Notes: generated from the sequence alone by a model not told the origin. A stretch of DNA of 64,000 nt from Euzebya sp. (GCF_964222135.1 NZ_CAXQBR010000067.1:62001-126000); one strand, 5' to 3'; shown: positions 34,060 to 43,617, counted from the first letter of the stretch. Numbers and translations: made by a program.

Positions 34060-36279
34060 ATGCGGGTAACGGTCATCCTGGCAGCGATCTTGTTCGTCGG
34101 CGGGTTGTTGCCGGCAGCCGCTGCGCCCGAACTGAGTTCCGCGCACCGGACTCGTCCAGACGTCGACAACGCCCCGCTGCCCGACGAGCCTGGCCTCGAC
34201 TCGTTCCAGGGGGGTGGTCCGATCTGTCGAACTGACGCCTCTGGCGACGTCGAGGACCGAGAGACCGGAATCACCGGCTCTGACCCACAGACCGCGGACC
34301 TCACTCGGTGGTGCGTCGACTACGGCGATGACGGCGTGGCGTTCGCCCTCACGACGGCGACTCCCATCGCAGCGGGGTTCGCGCAGGCCGACGGCACGCA
34401 TGCGTTGGCCCTGGACACCGATGCCGACGACTACGACCTCAACGTCCACACCGATGCCGGCACGACATTCGGGACCGTCTTCGAGCGCAAGAACTCCACG
34501 GTCGCCTGCCACGTGGACGCGGAGGTCGTAGAGGGGTACATCGAAGCACTCGTTCCCGCCGAGTGCATCGGGACACCCCAGCGGGTTGACGTCGGCGCCT
34601 TCGTGTTCAAGCGCGAGGACGGTCGCTGGATGTACGACGAGGATCCAGCCCGTCCGGGACTGCTGGCCGTGGCGCGGCACTCCGGTCCCACACTGGGTCG
34701 GAACGGCACCCCAGTCGGGAGCAGCGGTGAACCCACGGCTCCGCCGCCAACGTCGCCTTCGGATCCCCCGATCGTCGCGACGGATGGCAACCCCGCCACG
34801 ACTGATCGGCTGAACGTCGGTACGCCGGTGGCCGGGGCCGTGACGATCAGCCAGGCGCGCTTCGGGCACCAGGGAGCAGCGCGCGTCGTTCTGGCCACCT
34901 CCGCTGGCTTCGCGGACGCCTTGGCCGCCTCGCCGCTGCTCGACGACGCCCCTCTACTCCTGACCCCCGGCGATCGGCTGCCAGCCGAGGTGGAGGCGGA
35001 GATCAGTCGTGTGCTGCCAGCAGGAGGTGAGGTACTCGTCCTGGGCGGTGAGGCCGCGATCACTCCCGCCGTGGAGCAGGTGGTGAGCGCGCGGGGGTTC
35101 ACCACACAGAGGGTCCAAGGACCGGACCGGATCGCGACGTCCATCGCGGTCGCCGAGTTCGTCGCCGGACGGACCGGCGCGGGATCCAGGGTGGCGATCG
35201 CACGCGCGTACGGCGACGGCACAGCGGGGTGGGCGGATTCCGTGACGGGCGGGGGCTGGACGGCGCAGTCCGGCACTCCGCTGGTCATCACGGGTTCGAC
35301 GGGCCTGGACCCCCGGGTCTCGGCTCTCCTGGCCAACCTCGGAACCCAGGAGACGGTGGTCTTCGGCGGCACGGCAGCCATCGGTGATGACGTCATGGCC
35401 GGCCTGCCCAACCCTCGCCGGATCGCTGGGCCCGAGCGAGCGTCCACCGCAGCGGCCATCGCCAGCCAGCTGTGGGGCAACTCGACCGGATACATCGTCC
35501 TGAACGGCTACCGCGACGACGGCTGGGCCTACGGGCTGGCCGGTGCTGGCCTGGCTTCCGACCTGCAGATGCCACTCCTCGTCGCCGACACGGGTTCCGT
35601 ACCCAACGCGACGCTGGCCAAGGTCGGGGTCGGCTGCGAGACGGGACCACCGGGACTCGAGACGTTGCTCCTCGGTGACGCGTCTGTGCTGTCGTCCCAG
35701 GTGACGGCCCTGATCGACGCGCAGGATGGCGGGAGCTGTCCCACACCCCCCATCACCATCCGAGCCGACGGGCTGGGGGTCGTCGACCTGGGCGCCTCGG
35801 CCCAGGACACGGTGGCCGTCCTCACCGACGCCCTGGGGGAACCGACGTACGTCTCACCGGAGTACTTCCCGTTCTGTGAACCCGGGGCCGTCGGACGCGG
35901 TCGCGCCTACGAGTGGGGCAACTTGACGCTGTTCCTGATCGATCCGGACGAGGACATGTTCGGGAACCCAGGGACCGGCCGCCAGGTCTTCTGGGGCGGG
36001 TACTACGGCGGGTTCGACTACGATCCCGGAACCGACACGTTCACCCCACGCCCCGATCCCCACGGCTTCATGACCGAGCGCGGCATCGGCCTCGGGTCCA
36101 CCGGTGCAGAGATCCAGGCCGCCTACGGCGCTCAGGCCGAGTTCCACCCCGGCTACGACGACGGGTACCCACCCCCGATCTGGGACTTCGGTGACGGCCT
36201 GTACGCCTTCGCCGACACCAACGATCCCCAAACCAACCGGATTGAGTCCTTCAACTTCGGAGGCGGGTGCGGCGAGTGA
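34060..36279 (+). CDS. Secreted CWB2-repeat cell-surface protein
   Basis: Surface protein of 739 aa. A signal peptide (MRVTVILAAILFVGG, cleavage near AAAAPEL) is followed by an N-terminal beta-rich module (about 45-205) with paired Cys and VPAECIGTPQRVDVG. A Pro-rich linker (APPPTSPSDPP) leads to three cell-wall-binding type 2 repeats (about 245-560; VLVLGGEAAITPAVEQ, VVFGGTAAIGDDV). A C-terminal domain (about 565-739) carries GLGVVDLGASAQDTVAVL and GIGLGSTGAEIQAAYG. CWB2 repeats bind anionic wall polymers in other bacteria. The ATG at 34060 has a GGGGGAA box. It overlaps the next gene by 4 bases. Confidence 0.85.
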   Translation: MRVTVILAAILFVGGLLPAAAAPELSSAHRTRPDVDNAPLPDEPGLDSFQGGGPICRTDASGDVEDRETGITGSDPQTADLTRWCVDYGDDGVAFALTTATPIAAGFAQADGTHALALDTDADDYDLNVHTDAGTTFGTVFERKNSTVACHVDAEVVEGYIEALVPAECIGTPQRVDVGAFVFKREDGRWMYDEDPARPGLLAVARHSGPTLGRNGTPVGSSGEPTAPPPTSPSDPPIVATDGNPATTDRLNVGTPVAGAVTISQARFGHQGAARVVLATSAGFADALAASPLLDDAPLLLTPGDRLPAEVEAEISRVLPAGGEVLVLGGEAAITPAVEQVVSARGFTTQRVQGPDRIATSIAVAEFVAGRTGAGSRVAIARAYGDGTAGWADSVTGGGWTAQSGTPLVITGSTGLDPRVSALLANLGTQETVVFGGTAAIGDDVMAGLPNPRRIAGPERASTAAAIASQLWGNSTGYIVLNGYRDDGWAYGLAGAGLASDLQMPLLVADTGSVPNATLAKVGVGCETGPPGLETLLLGDASVLSSQVTALIDAQDGGSCPTPPITIRADGLGVVDLGASAQDTVAVLTDALGEPTYVSPEYFPFCEPGAVGRGRAYEWGNLTLFLIDPDEDMFGNPGTGRQVFWGGYYGGFDYDPGTDTFTPRPDPHGFMTERGIGLGSTGAEIQAAYGAQAEFHPGYDDGYPPPIWDFGDGLYAFADTNDPQTNRIESFNFGGGCGE

Positions 36280-36821
36280 CTTCGGGATCGCGTCCCGCTG
36301 GAGCATCCCGCAAGACCGTGCGGACCGTGGTCGTGGTCCTCCTCGTCGCCCTCGGCGCGGGACTGGTCAGTGTCGCCCTGGCGTGGCGCACACAGTCCGA
36401 GAGGGTCACGGACGTCCGTGGCGAACTGGCCGGGATGCAGGCAGAGCTCGCAGAAGTCAGGGACGCACTGGACCGGACCTCTGAGGAGCGGGACGACCTC
36501 ACGGACGCGCTCGACAGCGTCGAAGCCGAGTTTGACGATGTGAACGCCGACCGCGCCGCTGCCGCGGCGGCGGCGGCCGCCGCCGAGGAGCGAGTCAACT
36601 CCCTCGCGAGCGAGCTCGAGACCGTCCGGGCAGAGCTAGCAGACGTCACCGCCGCCCTCGAGGATGCCGAGCAGCAGTTGGCCATACGTGCGGCCGCCCC
36701 ACCTCCGCAGACGTGGACGCTGTGTGACAACAGCGGCTACAACTGCCGCGAGGTCACCGAGGACCCCAGGTGGCGTCCGGACGTGATCTGCGAGGAAGGC
36801 GCCTGCTTCGAACTCTACTGA
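36276..36821 (+). CDS. Single-pass membrane coiled-coil protein with Cys-rich tail
   Basis: A 181-aa protein of unknown family. A basic N-terminus precedes one membrane segment (VVVVLLVALGAGLVSVALAW, about residues 17-38). A long coiled coil follows (about 43-140; repeated ELAGMQAELAEVRDAL-type heptads and an all-Ala stretch), then a Pro linker and a 35-residue tail with four Cys (CDNSGYNC and CEEGAC). It should sit with the coiled coil outside the cell. The GTG at 36276 overlaps the stop of the CWB2 gene (GTGA), so the two are coupled and may interact. GTG 36267 is an alternative start. The gene ends 10 bp from a convergent CWB2 gene. Confidence 0.7.
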   Translation: MTSGSRPAGASRKTVRTVVVVLLVALGAGLVSVALAWRTQSERVTDVRGELAGMQAELAEVRDALDRTSEERDDLTDALDSVEAEFDDVNADRAAAAAAAAAAEERVNSLASELETVRAELADVTAALEDAEQQLAIRAAAPPPQTWTLCDNSGYNCREVTEDPRWRPDVICEEGACFELY

Positions 36822-36830
36822 ACTCGAGGA

Positions 36831-38570
36831 TCACGGCCCTGGCGCGAACGTCCCTGTCCCGCCAGGGCAGCCCGACGTGCCGTACGGGCTCAGGTCCGCC
36901 GTCGATCCGCTGCGCGATCCGGTCAGCCTTGCGACGCCGCCCTCGATCCGGAAGTGGCTCTCGGCCCAGCCGTACGGGCTGCCCGTCCCGTCGTCGTACG
37001 AGGTGAGGATGACGTTCGGGGACGAGATCCGGTAGCCCGATCCGAACCGGACCCCACCGCCCCACGACCAGGTGAGCTCGACGCCGCTTTCGACGACGGG
37101 CCGGATCGCGCCATCCCGGACGTCGGCGATGAACCCGATGATCGTGTTCGCCCCCACGCTGGTGGTCACGAAGATCTCGACCGCTGGGTCGGTGTCGACG
37201 CTGGCGATGCACTCCGTCGCATATCCGCTGCGCGCTGTCCCGTCCTCATCGGGCCAGGGAACCCAGGCAGCGGTCGTGTACGGCGCCAACGTCCCCAACG
37301 CCGTCGAGAACCCCGCCACCGTCACCGACTCTCCCGTCCCGTCGTGGTACATGATCACCGGGTCGAGTCGGTCAGCACTGAGCCCGTCACCGTCCAGGTC
37401 GGTCTTGAAGACGGTGACGCACGTCGCGTCGGCAGGGATCAGCGGGCTCTCGGGACGGGGCGCGCAGGAGTCGTAGGCGAACTGGCGATGATCCGCCAGC
37501 GCCCGGGCCTGCTCCATCCGGACCGCATCCGGATCCGGTGGCGACGGAGGGGGCGGCGGTGGCGGTGGAGGGGTCAGCGGTTTCCCGCCCGCTGTCACGA
37601 TCGCCTCGTCCAGCACCTCGTCCGAGACCGCCGCCGCCCCGCCGAGCACCGTGAACGCGCTGACCGGGTACCGCCGGATCGCGGTCGTCAGGACGGGATC
37701 GAGGTCGTCACCCAGCAGGAGGAGCGGTGCCCGCTCGGCCGCGGCGTGGACACCACCGGTCAGCGCGTCGGGGAAGGTCCCGGCGGATGCGAGCGTGAAG
37801 GCCGTGGTCTGCCCGGTTCGACCGGCGACCAGATCCGCGAGATCCGACGCCACCTGGGAGGGGTTCGCGGACGGCGACGACCCGTCGAAGGCGATGCCGG
37901 CGTCCTGCACGGCCCGGTGGGCAGCCCGGCCGGCGACGTACAGCCGGCTGTCGGGAAGTCTTGCCTCCAGGAACGCCGCGGTCCCGTCGGGCAGCTCCTC
38001 GCCGGCGGTCAGCACGGCCACCCCTCCGATGCTCCCCGCAGCGGCCGCCGCCGGAAGGGCCATGCGGTAGTCATCGCCGTCGACCAGCAGGACGTCGTCC
38101 ACGTCCGCGCCCATCGCGTCGGCGAACGCGACTGCGGTGTCGTACCGGGTGGCCCCGGCGATCCGCTCGATGGTGCCGACGCCCGACGTCTGCAGCTGGG
38201 TGACCACGTCGTCGGTGATGACGGCGGTTCCTCCCGCGAGGACGACCCGACCGCCGGGGACGAGCACCCTTCGGAGCTCTTGCATGGTCGGGTCCGGCAC
38301 CGCCGACTGACCGGTGAGGAGGACGACTCCGCCTCGGTCGCTGGCATAGGTCGTGGCAGCGAACGCGTCCGCCGGATCGTCGGCCCTGGCGAGGACGACC
38401 ACGGCCGCCGTCCCGTCGGCGGGGTGCACCGCCTGCGACACCTCGACGGCGGTCTCGAGCCGGGTGGGACCAGCGATCCGGTGCACGGCGATGTCCCGAG
38501 CCGATGCGGACGCGATGGGGAGGAGCGACAGGACCATGCACGCACCCGCCAGCCCCGCCAGCCGGCGCAC
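36831..38570 (-). CDS. Secreted CWB2-repeat cell-surface protein
   Basis: Surface protein of about 579 aa. The signal peptide VRRLAGLAGACMVLSLLPIASASA is followed at once by three CWB2 repeats (about 30-345; VVLAGGTAVITDDVVTQL, FTVLGGAAAVSDEVL). A run of Pro residues separates a C-terminal domain (about 370-579) with several Cys and Trp and no family I recognise. GTG 38570 is chosen because it follows the stop of the BY-kinase gene; GTG 38582 (overlapping it) and ATG 38537 are alternatives. It lacks the N-terminal module of the other two CWB2 proteins. It is downstream of and probably cotranscribed with the Wzz/BY-kinase gene. Confidence 0.82.
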   Translation of the reverse strand: MRRLAGLAGACMVLSLLPIASASARDIAVHRIAGPTRLETAVEVSQAVHPADGTAAVVVLARADDPADAFAATTYASDRGGVVLLTGQSAVPDPTMQELRRVLVPGGRVVLAGGTAVITDDVVTQLQTSGVGTIERIAGATRYDTAVAFADAMGADVDDVLLVDGDDYRMALPAAAAAGSIGGVAVLTAGEELPDGTAAFLEARLPDSRLYVAGRAAHRAVQDAGIAFDGSSPSANPSQVASDLADLVAGRTGQTTAFTLASAGTFPDALTGGVHAAAERAPLLLLGDDLDPVLTTAIRRYPVSAFTVLGGAAAVSDEVLDEAIVTAGGKPLTPPPPPPPPPSPPDPDAVRMEQARALADHRQFAYDSCAPRPESPLIPADATCVTVFKTDLDGDGLSADRLDPVIMYHDGTGESVTVAGFSTALGTLAPYTTAAWVPWPDEDGTARSGYATECIASVDTDPAVEIFVTTSVGANTIIGFIADVRDGAIRPVVESGVELTWSWGGGVRFGSGYRISSPNVILTSYDDGTGSPYGWAESHFRIEGGVARLTGSRSGSTADLSPYGTSGCPGGTGTFAPGP

Positions 38571-38574
38571 GCGC

Positions 38575-40248
38575 CTACGCACGCGCGTTCCGATTCCGGC
38601 CCGGAGCCTCCTCGCGAGCCGCCCCGCCCGCCGTCGCCCGGCTGGCGCGGGCCTGCTCCTCCTCGGTGAAGTCGAGGTGGCGGTACCCGTAGCCGTAGTA
38701 GTCGTACCCGTAGGACCGGTCCGCGCGGGCCTTGGTGAACACGTAGCCCAGCACCGGGGTGCCGATGCGGTCCAGCCGCTCGCGCAGCTGGGTGAGGTGC
38801 TGGATCGACGTCCCCCGCGCCACGACCAGCACGATCCCGTCACAGCTGCTCGCGATCGCCGCGGTGTCGCTGGCCAGCAACATCGGCGGGGTGTCGTAGA
38901 TCACCAGGTCCGCGGCCTCGGACAGGTCCGCCGCGACCCGCCGGAACTCCGGGGTCCGGAAGAACGCGGCGGTGTCGTCCCCCAGCGGGACCGCGGGGAT
39001 CATCGGCACGGCCTTGCGGTCCTCCAGGTGCATGATCGTGATGACGTCCTCGAGCGTGTCGCCCTGCACCAGGTCCGCCAGCCCCCCGCGCGGCTCGACC
39101 TCGAACAACCTGGTCAACCCCCGCACCCGCGTGTCGGCATCCAACAACAGCACCTCCCGGCCGTCCTGGGCCGCGGCGATCGCGAGGTTCGCCGCGGTCA
39201 AGGTCTTGCCGTCCGTCGGCCCTGCCGAGGTGATCAGGATCGCCCTGCCGTCGATCTCCTCGAGCTGGTGGGCGATCGCCGACACGAGGAACTGGTACGC
39301 CTCGCTGATCCCCGACGTGGGGCTGGCCACCGTCGGCAGGGCCGTGTCCGTCCGGGTCTCCTCATACGACGGCACCACCCCCAGCAACGGCGCGCGCAGC
39401 ACCTCAGCGGGATCGTTCCGCCCATCCACCGTCGCGGTCTCGTCCGCCCGCCACCACGCCCACCCCGCCGCGGCCAGCGCGCCCAGCACCGTCGCCAGCA
39501 CCGCGTTGCGGTACGGCTGCGGGGCGGCGGGAGCCCCGGGGATCTCCGCCTCCTCCACCAGGTCCACACCGGCCCCGAACAGGCTGGCGTCCACCGCGAT
39601 CTGGTCGATGCGGTTGTTGATGCTGACCAGCTGGTCCACTGCCGCATCACGCTGCGCCGCCGCGGCCGTGTCGCCCGGATCCGCCGCGACCGCCTCCTCC
39701 GCCGCCGCGATCGTCTCCTCCAGCTGCACCCGCTGGCCGCGCAGCTCGGTCAGCGACGCCTCGGTCCGGTCCGCCACCTGCTGGCGCACCACCGTCTGGT
39801 ACGCCTCGGCGACCGCGTTGGCCAGGTCCGCCGCCCCGGCCCCCGTCCCGTCCGACGCGGTGATCGTCAGCAGGTCCAGGTCGACGGAGGGGCGGACGTC
39901 CACCCGATCGGCCACCTGCTCGGGGGTGAACCGGCCCCCGACCAGCGCCGACGCCTCGGCCATCACCGGACCGGACCGGGCCAGCTCCGCCTGGTTGCGG
40001 ACGTATCGGGAGGGGTCCAGGAAGTTCACGCCGGTGTCCTCGAACACCCCGGAGTTGCGCGGGTCCGCCAGCAGCAGCTCCGCGGTGGCCTGGTAGCTCG
40101 AGGGCTGCAGCGCCGACAACCCGAACCCCAACAGCCCGGCGATGACCGCTGACAGCAGGATGCTCCACCGCGCCGCCCACAGCGCGGGCAGCACCGGCGG
40201 GCCGGTGTCGAACATCGGCTCCGCCGTCGCGGTGGCGGGCTGGCTCAT
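38575..40248 (-). CDS. Wzz-like/BY-kinase fusion, polysaccharide co-polymerase tyrosine kinase
   Basis: Exopolysaccharide chain-length and export regulator (557 aa). A Wzz-type region spans the N-terminus: a membrane segment near 27-48, a periplasmic coiled part, and a second segment near 248-268. The tyrosine-kinase domain follows, with Walker A SAGPTDGKTLTAANLA near 340-352, Walker A' LLLDADTR and Walker B VIYDTPP. A cluster of six Tyr (SYGYDYYGYGYR, about 510-521) is the autophosphorylation tail. Wzz and kinase in one chain is usual for Actinobacteria and Proteobacteria. It is flanked by DUF4012 upstream and a CWB2 protein downstream, with the polysaccharide island 5 kb away. Confidence 0.88.
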   Translation of the reverse strand: MSQPATATAEPMFDTGPPVLPALWAARWSILLSAVIAGLLGFGLSALQPSSYQATAELLLADPRNSGVFEDTGVNFLDPSRYVRNQAELARSGPVMAEASALVGGRFTPEQVADRVDVRPSVDLDLLTITASDGTGAGAADLANAVAEAYQTVVRQQVADRTEASLTELRGQRVQLEETIAAAEEAVAADPGDTAAAAQRDAAVDQLVSINNRIDQIAVDASLFGAGVDLVEEAEIPGAPAAPQPYRNAVLATVLGALAAAGWAWWRADETATVDGRNDPAEVLRAPLLGVVPSYEETRTDTALPTVASPTSGISEAYQFLVSAIAHQLEEIDGRAILITSAGPTDGKTLTAANLAIAAAQDGREVLLLDADTRVRGLTRLFEVEPRGGLADLVQGDTLEDVITIMHLEDRKAVPMIPAVPLGDDTAAFFRTPEFRRVAADLSEAADLVIYDTPPMLLASDTAAIASSCDGIVLVVARGTSIQHLTQLRERLDRIGTPVLGYVFTKARADRSYGYDYYGYGYRHLDFTEEEQARASRATAGGAAREEAPGRNRNARA

Positions 40249-40264
40249 GTGAGGGGTCCGATCG

Positions 40265-42211
40265 TCATCGCTGCACCGAGAGCGTCAGCTCGTGGCTGAG
40301 CTCGCGCACGTCCGTGCCCTCGATGATGGCGCGTCCGCCGTCGATGCGGACATCGCCATCCTGCTCGGGCTGGTCGAACGCCCACCCGGGGGGAGGGGTG
40401 AGGGTCACGTCCACGTCCGTCCCCAGGATCGACGGCGCGGTCCAGAACGTCGGGGTGACGACCCCGCCGGTCCCCGACCTCCCCCACGCCCGGGGGATGT
40501 CGACGACGAACCGGACGGTGACCTCCTCCCCCGGCTCGAGGACCGGGGAGGTGACGATCGTGACGTGGCCCGCCTCGCGGTGGACGCTGTAGCCGTAGTC
40601 GCCGGCGTCGGACCAGCTGACCTGCAACGGCTCGCACTCGCCGCAGGCCAGGCTGACCTGGGGGCGGGATGTCCCCGGCGGCAGATCGATGTGATCCGCC
40701 GGCCCGGTGATGTAGCGGGGGAGGGAGGGGTCCTCCGGCGTGCCGTTGGACAGCGCCACCGTGACGATCGCGGAGGCTGTTCCGTCGGGGTCCAGGGTGA
40801 CGTCCCAGTCGACGGTGCGGTCCAGCCACACGTCGGCCTTGCCAGCCGTGGTGTTGACCAGGCTGAGCGCCGCGACTGTCCCCTCCGGCTCGGGCAGCCC
40901 CCCCCCGGCGCCGACGGCCTCGATGACCGCCTGCACCTCGGGGTCGGCGGCGTGGATCAGCAGGTGGCCGCCGCTGACGGCCTCGGCCAGCGCGTCGATC
41001 CGGGCGCGGCCGGGCACGTCGCCGGAGAGGAACTCGTCCAGGACGACCTGGGCGGACTCGCCCAGCACCTCCTTGCGCTCACCGCCGAACCCGAGCGCGA
41101 TCGGTGCCTCGGTGGTGATGAACGGCACGACCGTGTCGGCGGTCAGCGTCCCCACGTCGGGGTCGGGTGAGGTGACCGGTCCGGTGGTGCGCAGCATCGC
41201 CTCCAGGGCGAACGGGTCGACCAGGATGACCCCGTCCAGGCGCTGGCCCTCCGCCGCCTGGTACATCGCCTGGATGGCGTCGGCCACGGTCGGGAGGTCC
41301 GCGGAGAGGTTGACGTTCAGCCACGTGCCGTTGCCGGCGATGCGCTCGCCGTACCGCTCGAGGAACGTCGCCGTGGGGGCCGTGTCCTCGTCCAGCACGT
41401 CCTGCGGCAGCTCCTGGGTCGGGGTGAACGGGCTGATGGTCACCTCGCCGGCCTCGGCGATCAGGATCGCGTAGGCCCCGATGAACCCGCCGGTGCCGCG
41501 GAGCTCGGCGGGGTTGTGCGCCCCCAGGAAGTACCGACGTGGCTGCTCGTCGCCGAAGAGGGTCGGGAGGGCCCCGGCCAGCGCGGCGCCGTTCTGCACG
41601 ATCGGGTTGATCTGGGTCAGCTCGTCGAGCAGCCGGGTCCGTGCGGCGTCGACCCGTGCCACGCGCGTGCGCGCCGGCGCGTGCTCGACCAGGTCGCGGG
41701 CCAGCTCGAGGCGGGCGGCGGCGTCGACGACCGGGTCCTGCAGGGTCTGGACCGCGTCGAGCCACCCCGCCTCCCCTCCCCCGCCGAGGGTCAGCGCATC
41801 GAGGCCGCCGGGGATGTCGCGCAGGGACGCGGTGATCTGGCGTCCGGCGCCGGCGATCAGGTCGGCGGCCTCGGTGGTGGCGACGACGGAGTCGACGGTC
41901 GGGCCGATGACCGGCAGGAAGCCGACCAGGCGCACGAGGGGCGACCGGACCCGGCCGACCGCAGCACCCGCCGCGTCCTCGGCCTGGGCGAACGCGTCGT
42001 CGGCCGCAGCGATGTCACCGGCACCGACCGCGTCGACGGCGACCTGCAGCCGGTCGCGGACCACCTGCAGCCGGTCCTCGGCGTCGAGGAACGTCAGGGC
42101 TGCCGTAGCGGCGACGCCCGCCAGGACCATGACGACCAGCCCCACCCCGATCCCGATCCGGACGCCACGCGGCCACCCTCGAGCGGTCCTGCCCACCACT
42201 CCCCCTCGCAC
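40265..42211 (-). CDS. DUF4012 domain membrane-anchored protein
   Basis: A 648-aa protein with one N-terminal membrane segment (IGIGVGLVVMVLAGVAATAAL, about 19-39) and a large outside part. The DUF4012 hallmark NPAELRGTGGFIGAYAIL lies near residues 233-250, preceded by YFLGAH. DUF4012 proteins have no proven function but are often found beside actinobacterial surface-polysaccharide genes. The C-terminal third is beta-rich (VTVRFVVDIP, ELSHELTLSVQR). The GTG at 42211 is the earliest start; a later GTG (VVGR...) is possible. It lies 16 bp upstream of the Wzz/BY-kinase, indicating an operon. A strong hairpin separates it from the next upstream gene. Confidence 0.82.
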   Translation of the reverse strand: MRGGVVGRTARGWPRGVRIGIGVGLVVMVLAGVAATAALTFLDAEDRLQVVRDRLQVAVDAVGAGDIAAADDAFAQAEDAAGAAVGRVRSPLVRLVGFLPVIGPTVDSVVATTEAADLIAGAGRQITASLRDIPGGLDALTLGGGGEAGWLDAVQTLQDPVVDAAARLELARDLVEHAPARTRVARVDAARTRLLDELTQINPIVQNGAALAGALPTLFGDEQPRRYFLGAHNPAELRGTGGFIGAYAILIAEAGEVTISPFTPTQELPQDVLDEDTAPTATFLERYGERIAGNGTWLNVNLSADLPTVADAIQAMYQAAEGQRLDGVILVDPFALEAMLRTTGPVTSPDPDVGTLTADTVVPFITTEAPIALGFGGERKEVLGESAQVVLDEFLSGDVPGRARIDALAEAVSGGHLLIHAADPEVQAVIEAVGAGGGLPEPEGTVAALSLVNTTAGKADVWLDRTVDWDVTLDPDGTASAIVTVALSNGTPEDPSLPRYITGPADHIDLPPGTSRPQVSLACGECEPLQVSWSDAGDYGYSVHREAGHVTIVTSPVLEPGEEVTVRFVVDIPRAWGRSGTGGVVTPTFWTAPSILGTDVDVTLTPPPGWAFDQPEQDGDVRIDGGRAIIEGTDVRELSHELTLSVQR

Positions 42212-42232
42212 CAGATCAGCCCCGACGTGCGA

Positions 42233-42259
42233 CAGGCCCCGGCGGTTGGCCGGGGCCTG
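42233..42259 (-). terminator. Strong GC hairpin terminator
   Basis: A perfect 11-bp stem (CAGGCCCCGGC / GCCGGGGCCTG) with a 5-base loop lies 18 bp after the stop of the secreted protein gene at 42278 and before the DUF4012 start. There is no U-run, as is common for terminators in high-GC Actinobacteria. It should end the upstream minus-strand transcript. Confidence 0.65.
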
Positions 42260-42277
42260 CGATGACGTGGTCCGGGA

Positions 42278-42934
42278 TCAGCGGCGCAGCCGGGCGACGA
42301 GCGACGGGGCGTTGAACCCGACGGCCAGCACGAGCGCGGCGACGATCGCGATCAGGGCGATGGGCGTCGACCCCTGGGCCTGGGTGGACTCGGTCGTCGT
42401 GGCGGGGACGAAGTTGGCGGTGGGCACGACGTCGTAGCTGAACGTCTGCTCCTTGGCCTGACCCGACAGGTCGGTGCCGCGGACGGTGACGGTGTAGTCG
42501 CCGGCGACCTCGGCCGGCACCACGACCTGGGCGGTGAAGGTGCCGTCCTCGGCGACCGTCACCTGCTGGGTCTGGGCGAAGGGTGCGGCAGCGGCGGAAG
42601 GGCTGCTCGCGGAGGAGGCGGACGAGGATGCAGCCGTCTCCTCGTCGTCCTGGGTCCCGTCCCCGAGCTCCGCCTCGACGTCGTCGGGGTTCCCCTCGCC
42701 GGAGCAGCCCTCGCCGTCGAACTCGCGGTCGATGAAGATCTCAGTCCCGGGGCCCCAGTCGTCACCGCGAACGAGGATCGTGCTGCACGGCGTGGTGGTC
42801 TCCACGTCCCCGACCTCGGCGGGGGGGACGACGGTGTCATCAGGGACCGGCGGGTACGGCCCTTGGGCCGCTGCCGGCAACGCCGTCAGCACGAGCAGTG
42901 CGGCGACCGCTGCCAAGATCATCGTTCGCTTCAT
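42278..42934 (-). CDS. Secreted, C-terminally membrane-anchored protein
   Basis: A 218-aa surface protein of unknown function. It has a signal peptide (MKRTMILAAVAALLVLTALPAAAQG), an acidic Ser/Ala-rich middle (about 85-115), an Ig-like beta segment (VTVAEDGTFTAQVVVPAEVAGDYTVTVRG) and a C-terminal membrane segment ending in RLRR. The C-terminus resembles a sorting signal, but no LPxTG-type motif is present (nearest FVPATT). ATG 42934 has a GGGGAGGA box; the in-frame ATG at 42970 has none. It is followed by a strong hairpin and diverges from the Cys-containing gene at 43081. Confidence 0.75.
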   Translation of the reverse strand: MKRTMILAAVAALLVLTALPAAAQGPYPPVPDDTVVPPAEVGDVETTTPCSTILVRGDDWGPGTEIFIDREFDGEGCSGEGNPDDVEAELGDGTQDDEETAASSSASSASSPSAAAAPFAQTQQVTVAEDGTFTAQVVVPAEVAGDYTVTVRGTDLSGQAKEQTFSYDVVPTANFVPATTTESTQAQGSTPIALIAIVAALVLAVGFNAPSLVARLRR

Positions 42935-43080
42935 CGGTCGGGTCCTCCCCTGGGTGGACGGTGACGACATGACGCCGACCGCCTACATAGACTGCCATCC
43001 TGAATCCTCGGCGTGAACATGTCTACCACGAAGTTCCACGCTGGGTTGTTAAAGGGACGTGTCGACAGGGGAACCCCACG

Positions 43081-43617
43081 ATGAGCGAAGCCTTGGTCTG
43101 TGACGTCTGCGGAAGCCTGCAGCGTCGCGTCGATGCGGGCCGCGAGGGGTGGCTCGAGGTCCGCCCGTTGGCTGACCTCGCGGAGGTCGTCCCCGACGCC
43201 CATCCCCTGCACCACGGCCGGCATCTGTGCTCGACGATGTGCCTGTCGGATTTCGCGCGCGCAGTCGAGCACGGCCGGCTCCTCGAGATGACGTCCGGCC
43301 CGAGGGGCGTCGCCGAACTCGCACGGGCATCGATCGTAGATCCCGCACCGCCGGAGCCGGGACGGGCACCACGAGCCGGGAGAGACGACGGGGCACCGGA
43401 CGTTCCCCAGACGTCTGACGAGGCGCAGGACGGACGCCGGCGTCCGCGCCGCCGCCGTCGGAAGGCGGCCGCGACACAGGGAGACGGGCCCTCGCGCGCC
43501 CTCACGGGCGTCCGCGTGTCACAGATCGTGAGCAGCCGACTCCGGACTGGGGATGGGCAGGACGTCGACCTGCACCGGATCGCCTCGCAACCGGCCCGCG
43601 CCCGCCGCCTTCGGTAA
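43081..43617 (+). CDS. Hypothetical protein with two Cys pairs (possible zinc-binding)
   Basis: A 178-aa protein of no recognised family. The N-terminal 65 residues contain CDVCG and, after HPLHHGRH, CSTMC, a spacing that could hold one zinc ion as in treble-clef domains. The rest is low complexity: Pro/Arg/Asp-rich, a very basic run (RRRPRRRRRKAAA) and an Arg-rich end, suggesting nucleic-acid or polymer binding. The ATG at 43081 has a GGGGAA box. It lies between the divergent secreted protein and the third CWB2 gene. Possible but unproven as a real gene because of its composition. Confidence 0.6.
   Translation: MSEALVCDVCGSLQRRVDAGREGWLEVRPLADLAEVVPDAHPLHHGRHLCSTMCLSDFARAVEHGRLLEMTSGPRGVAELARASIVDPAPPEPGRAPRAGRDDGAPDVPQTSDEAQDGRRRPRRRRRKAAATQGDGPSRALTGVRVSQIVSSRLRTGDGQDVDLHRIASQPARARRLR

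Noticed and set aside
36540-36590. GCC/GCG run in the coiled-coil gene as a slippage-prone repeat
   Set aside because: Mixed Ala codons rather than a uniform short repeat, and the frame is intact.
38353-40152. 599-codon plus-strand frame over the BY-kinase gene
   Set aside because: His/Arg/Pro-rich antisense product with no domain; the minus strand has Walker motifs and the Tyr tail.
42278-42420. C-terminus of the secreted protein as an LPxTG sorting signal
   Set aside because: The hydrophobic segment and basic end are present, but no LPxTG-like motif; nearest is FVPATT.
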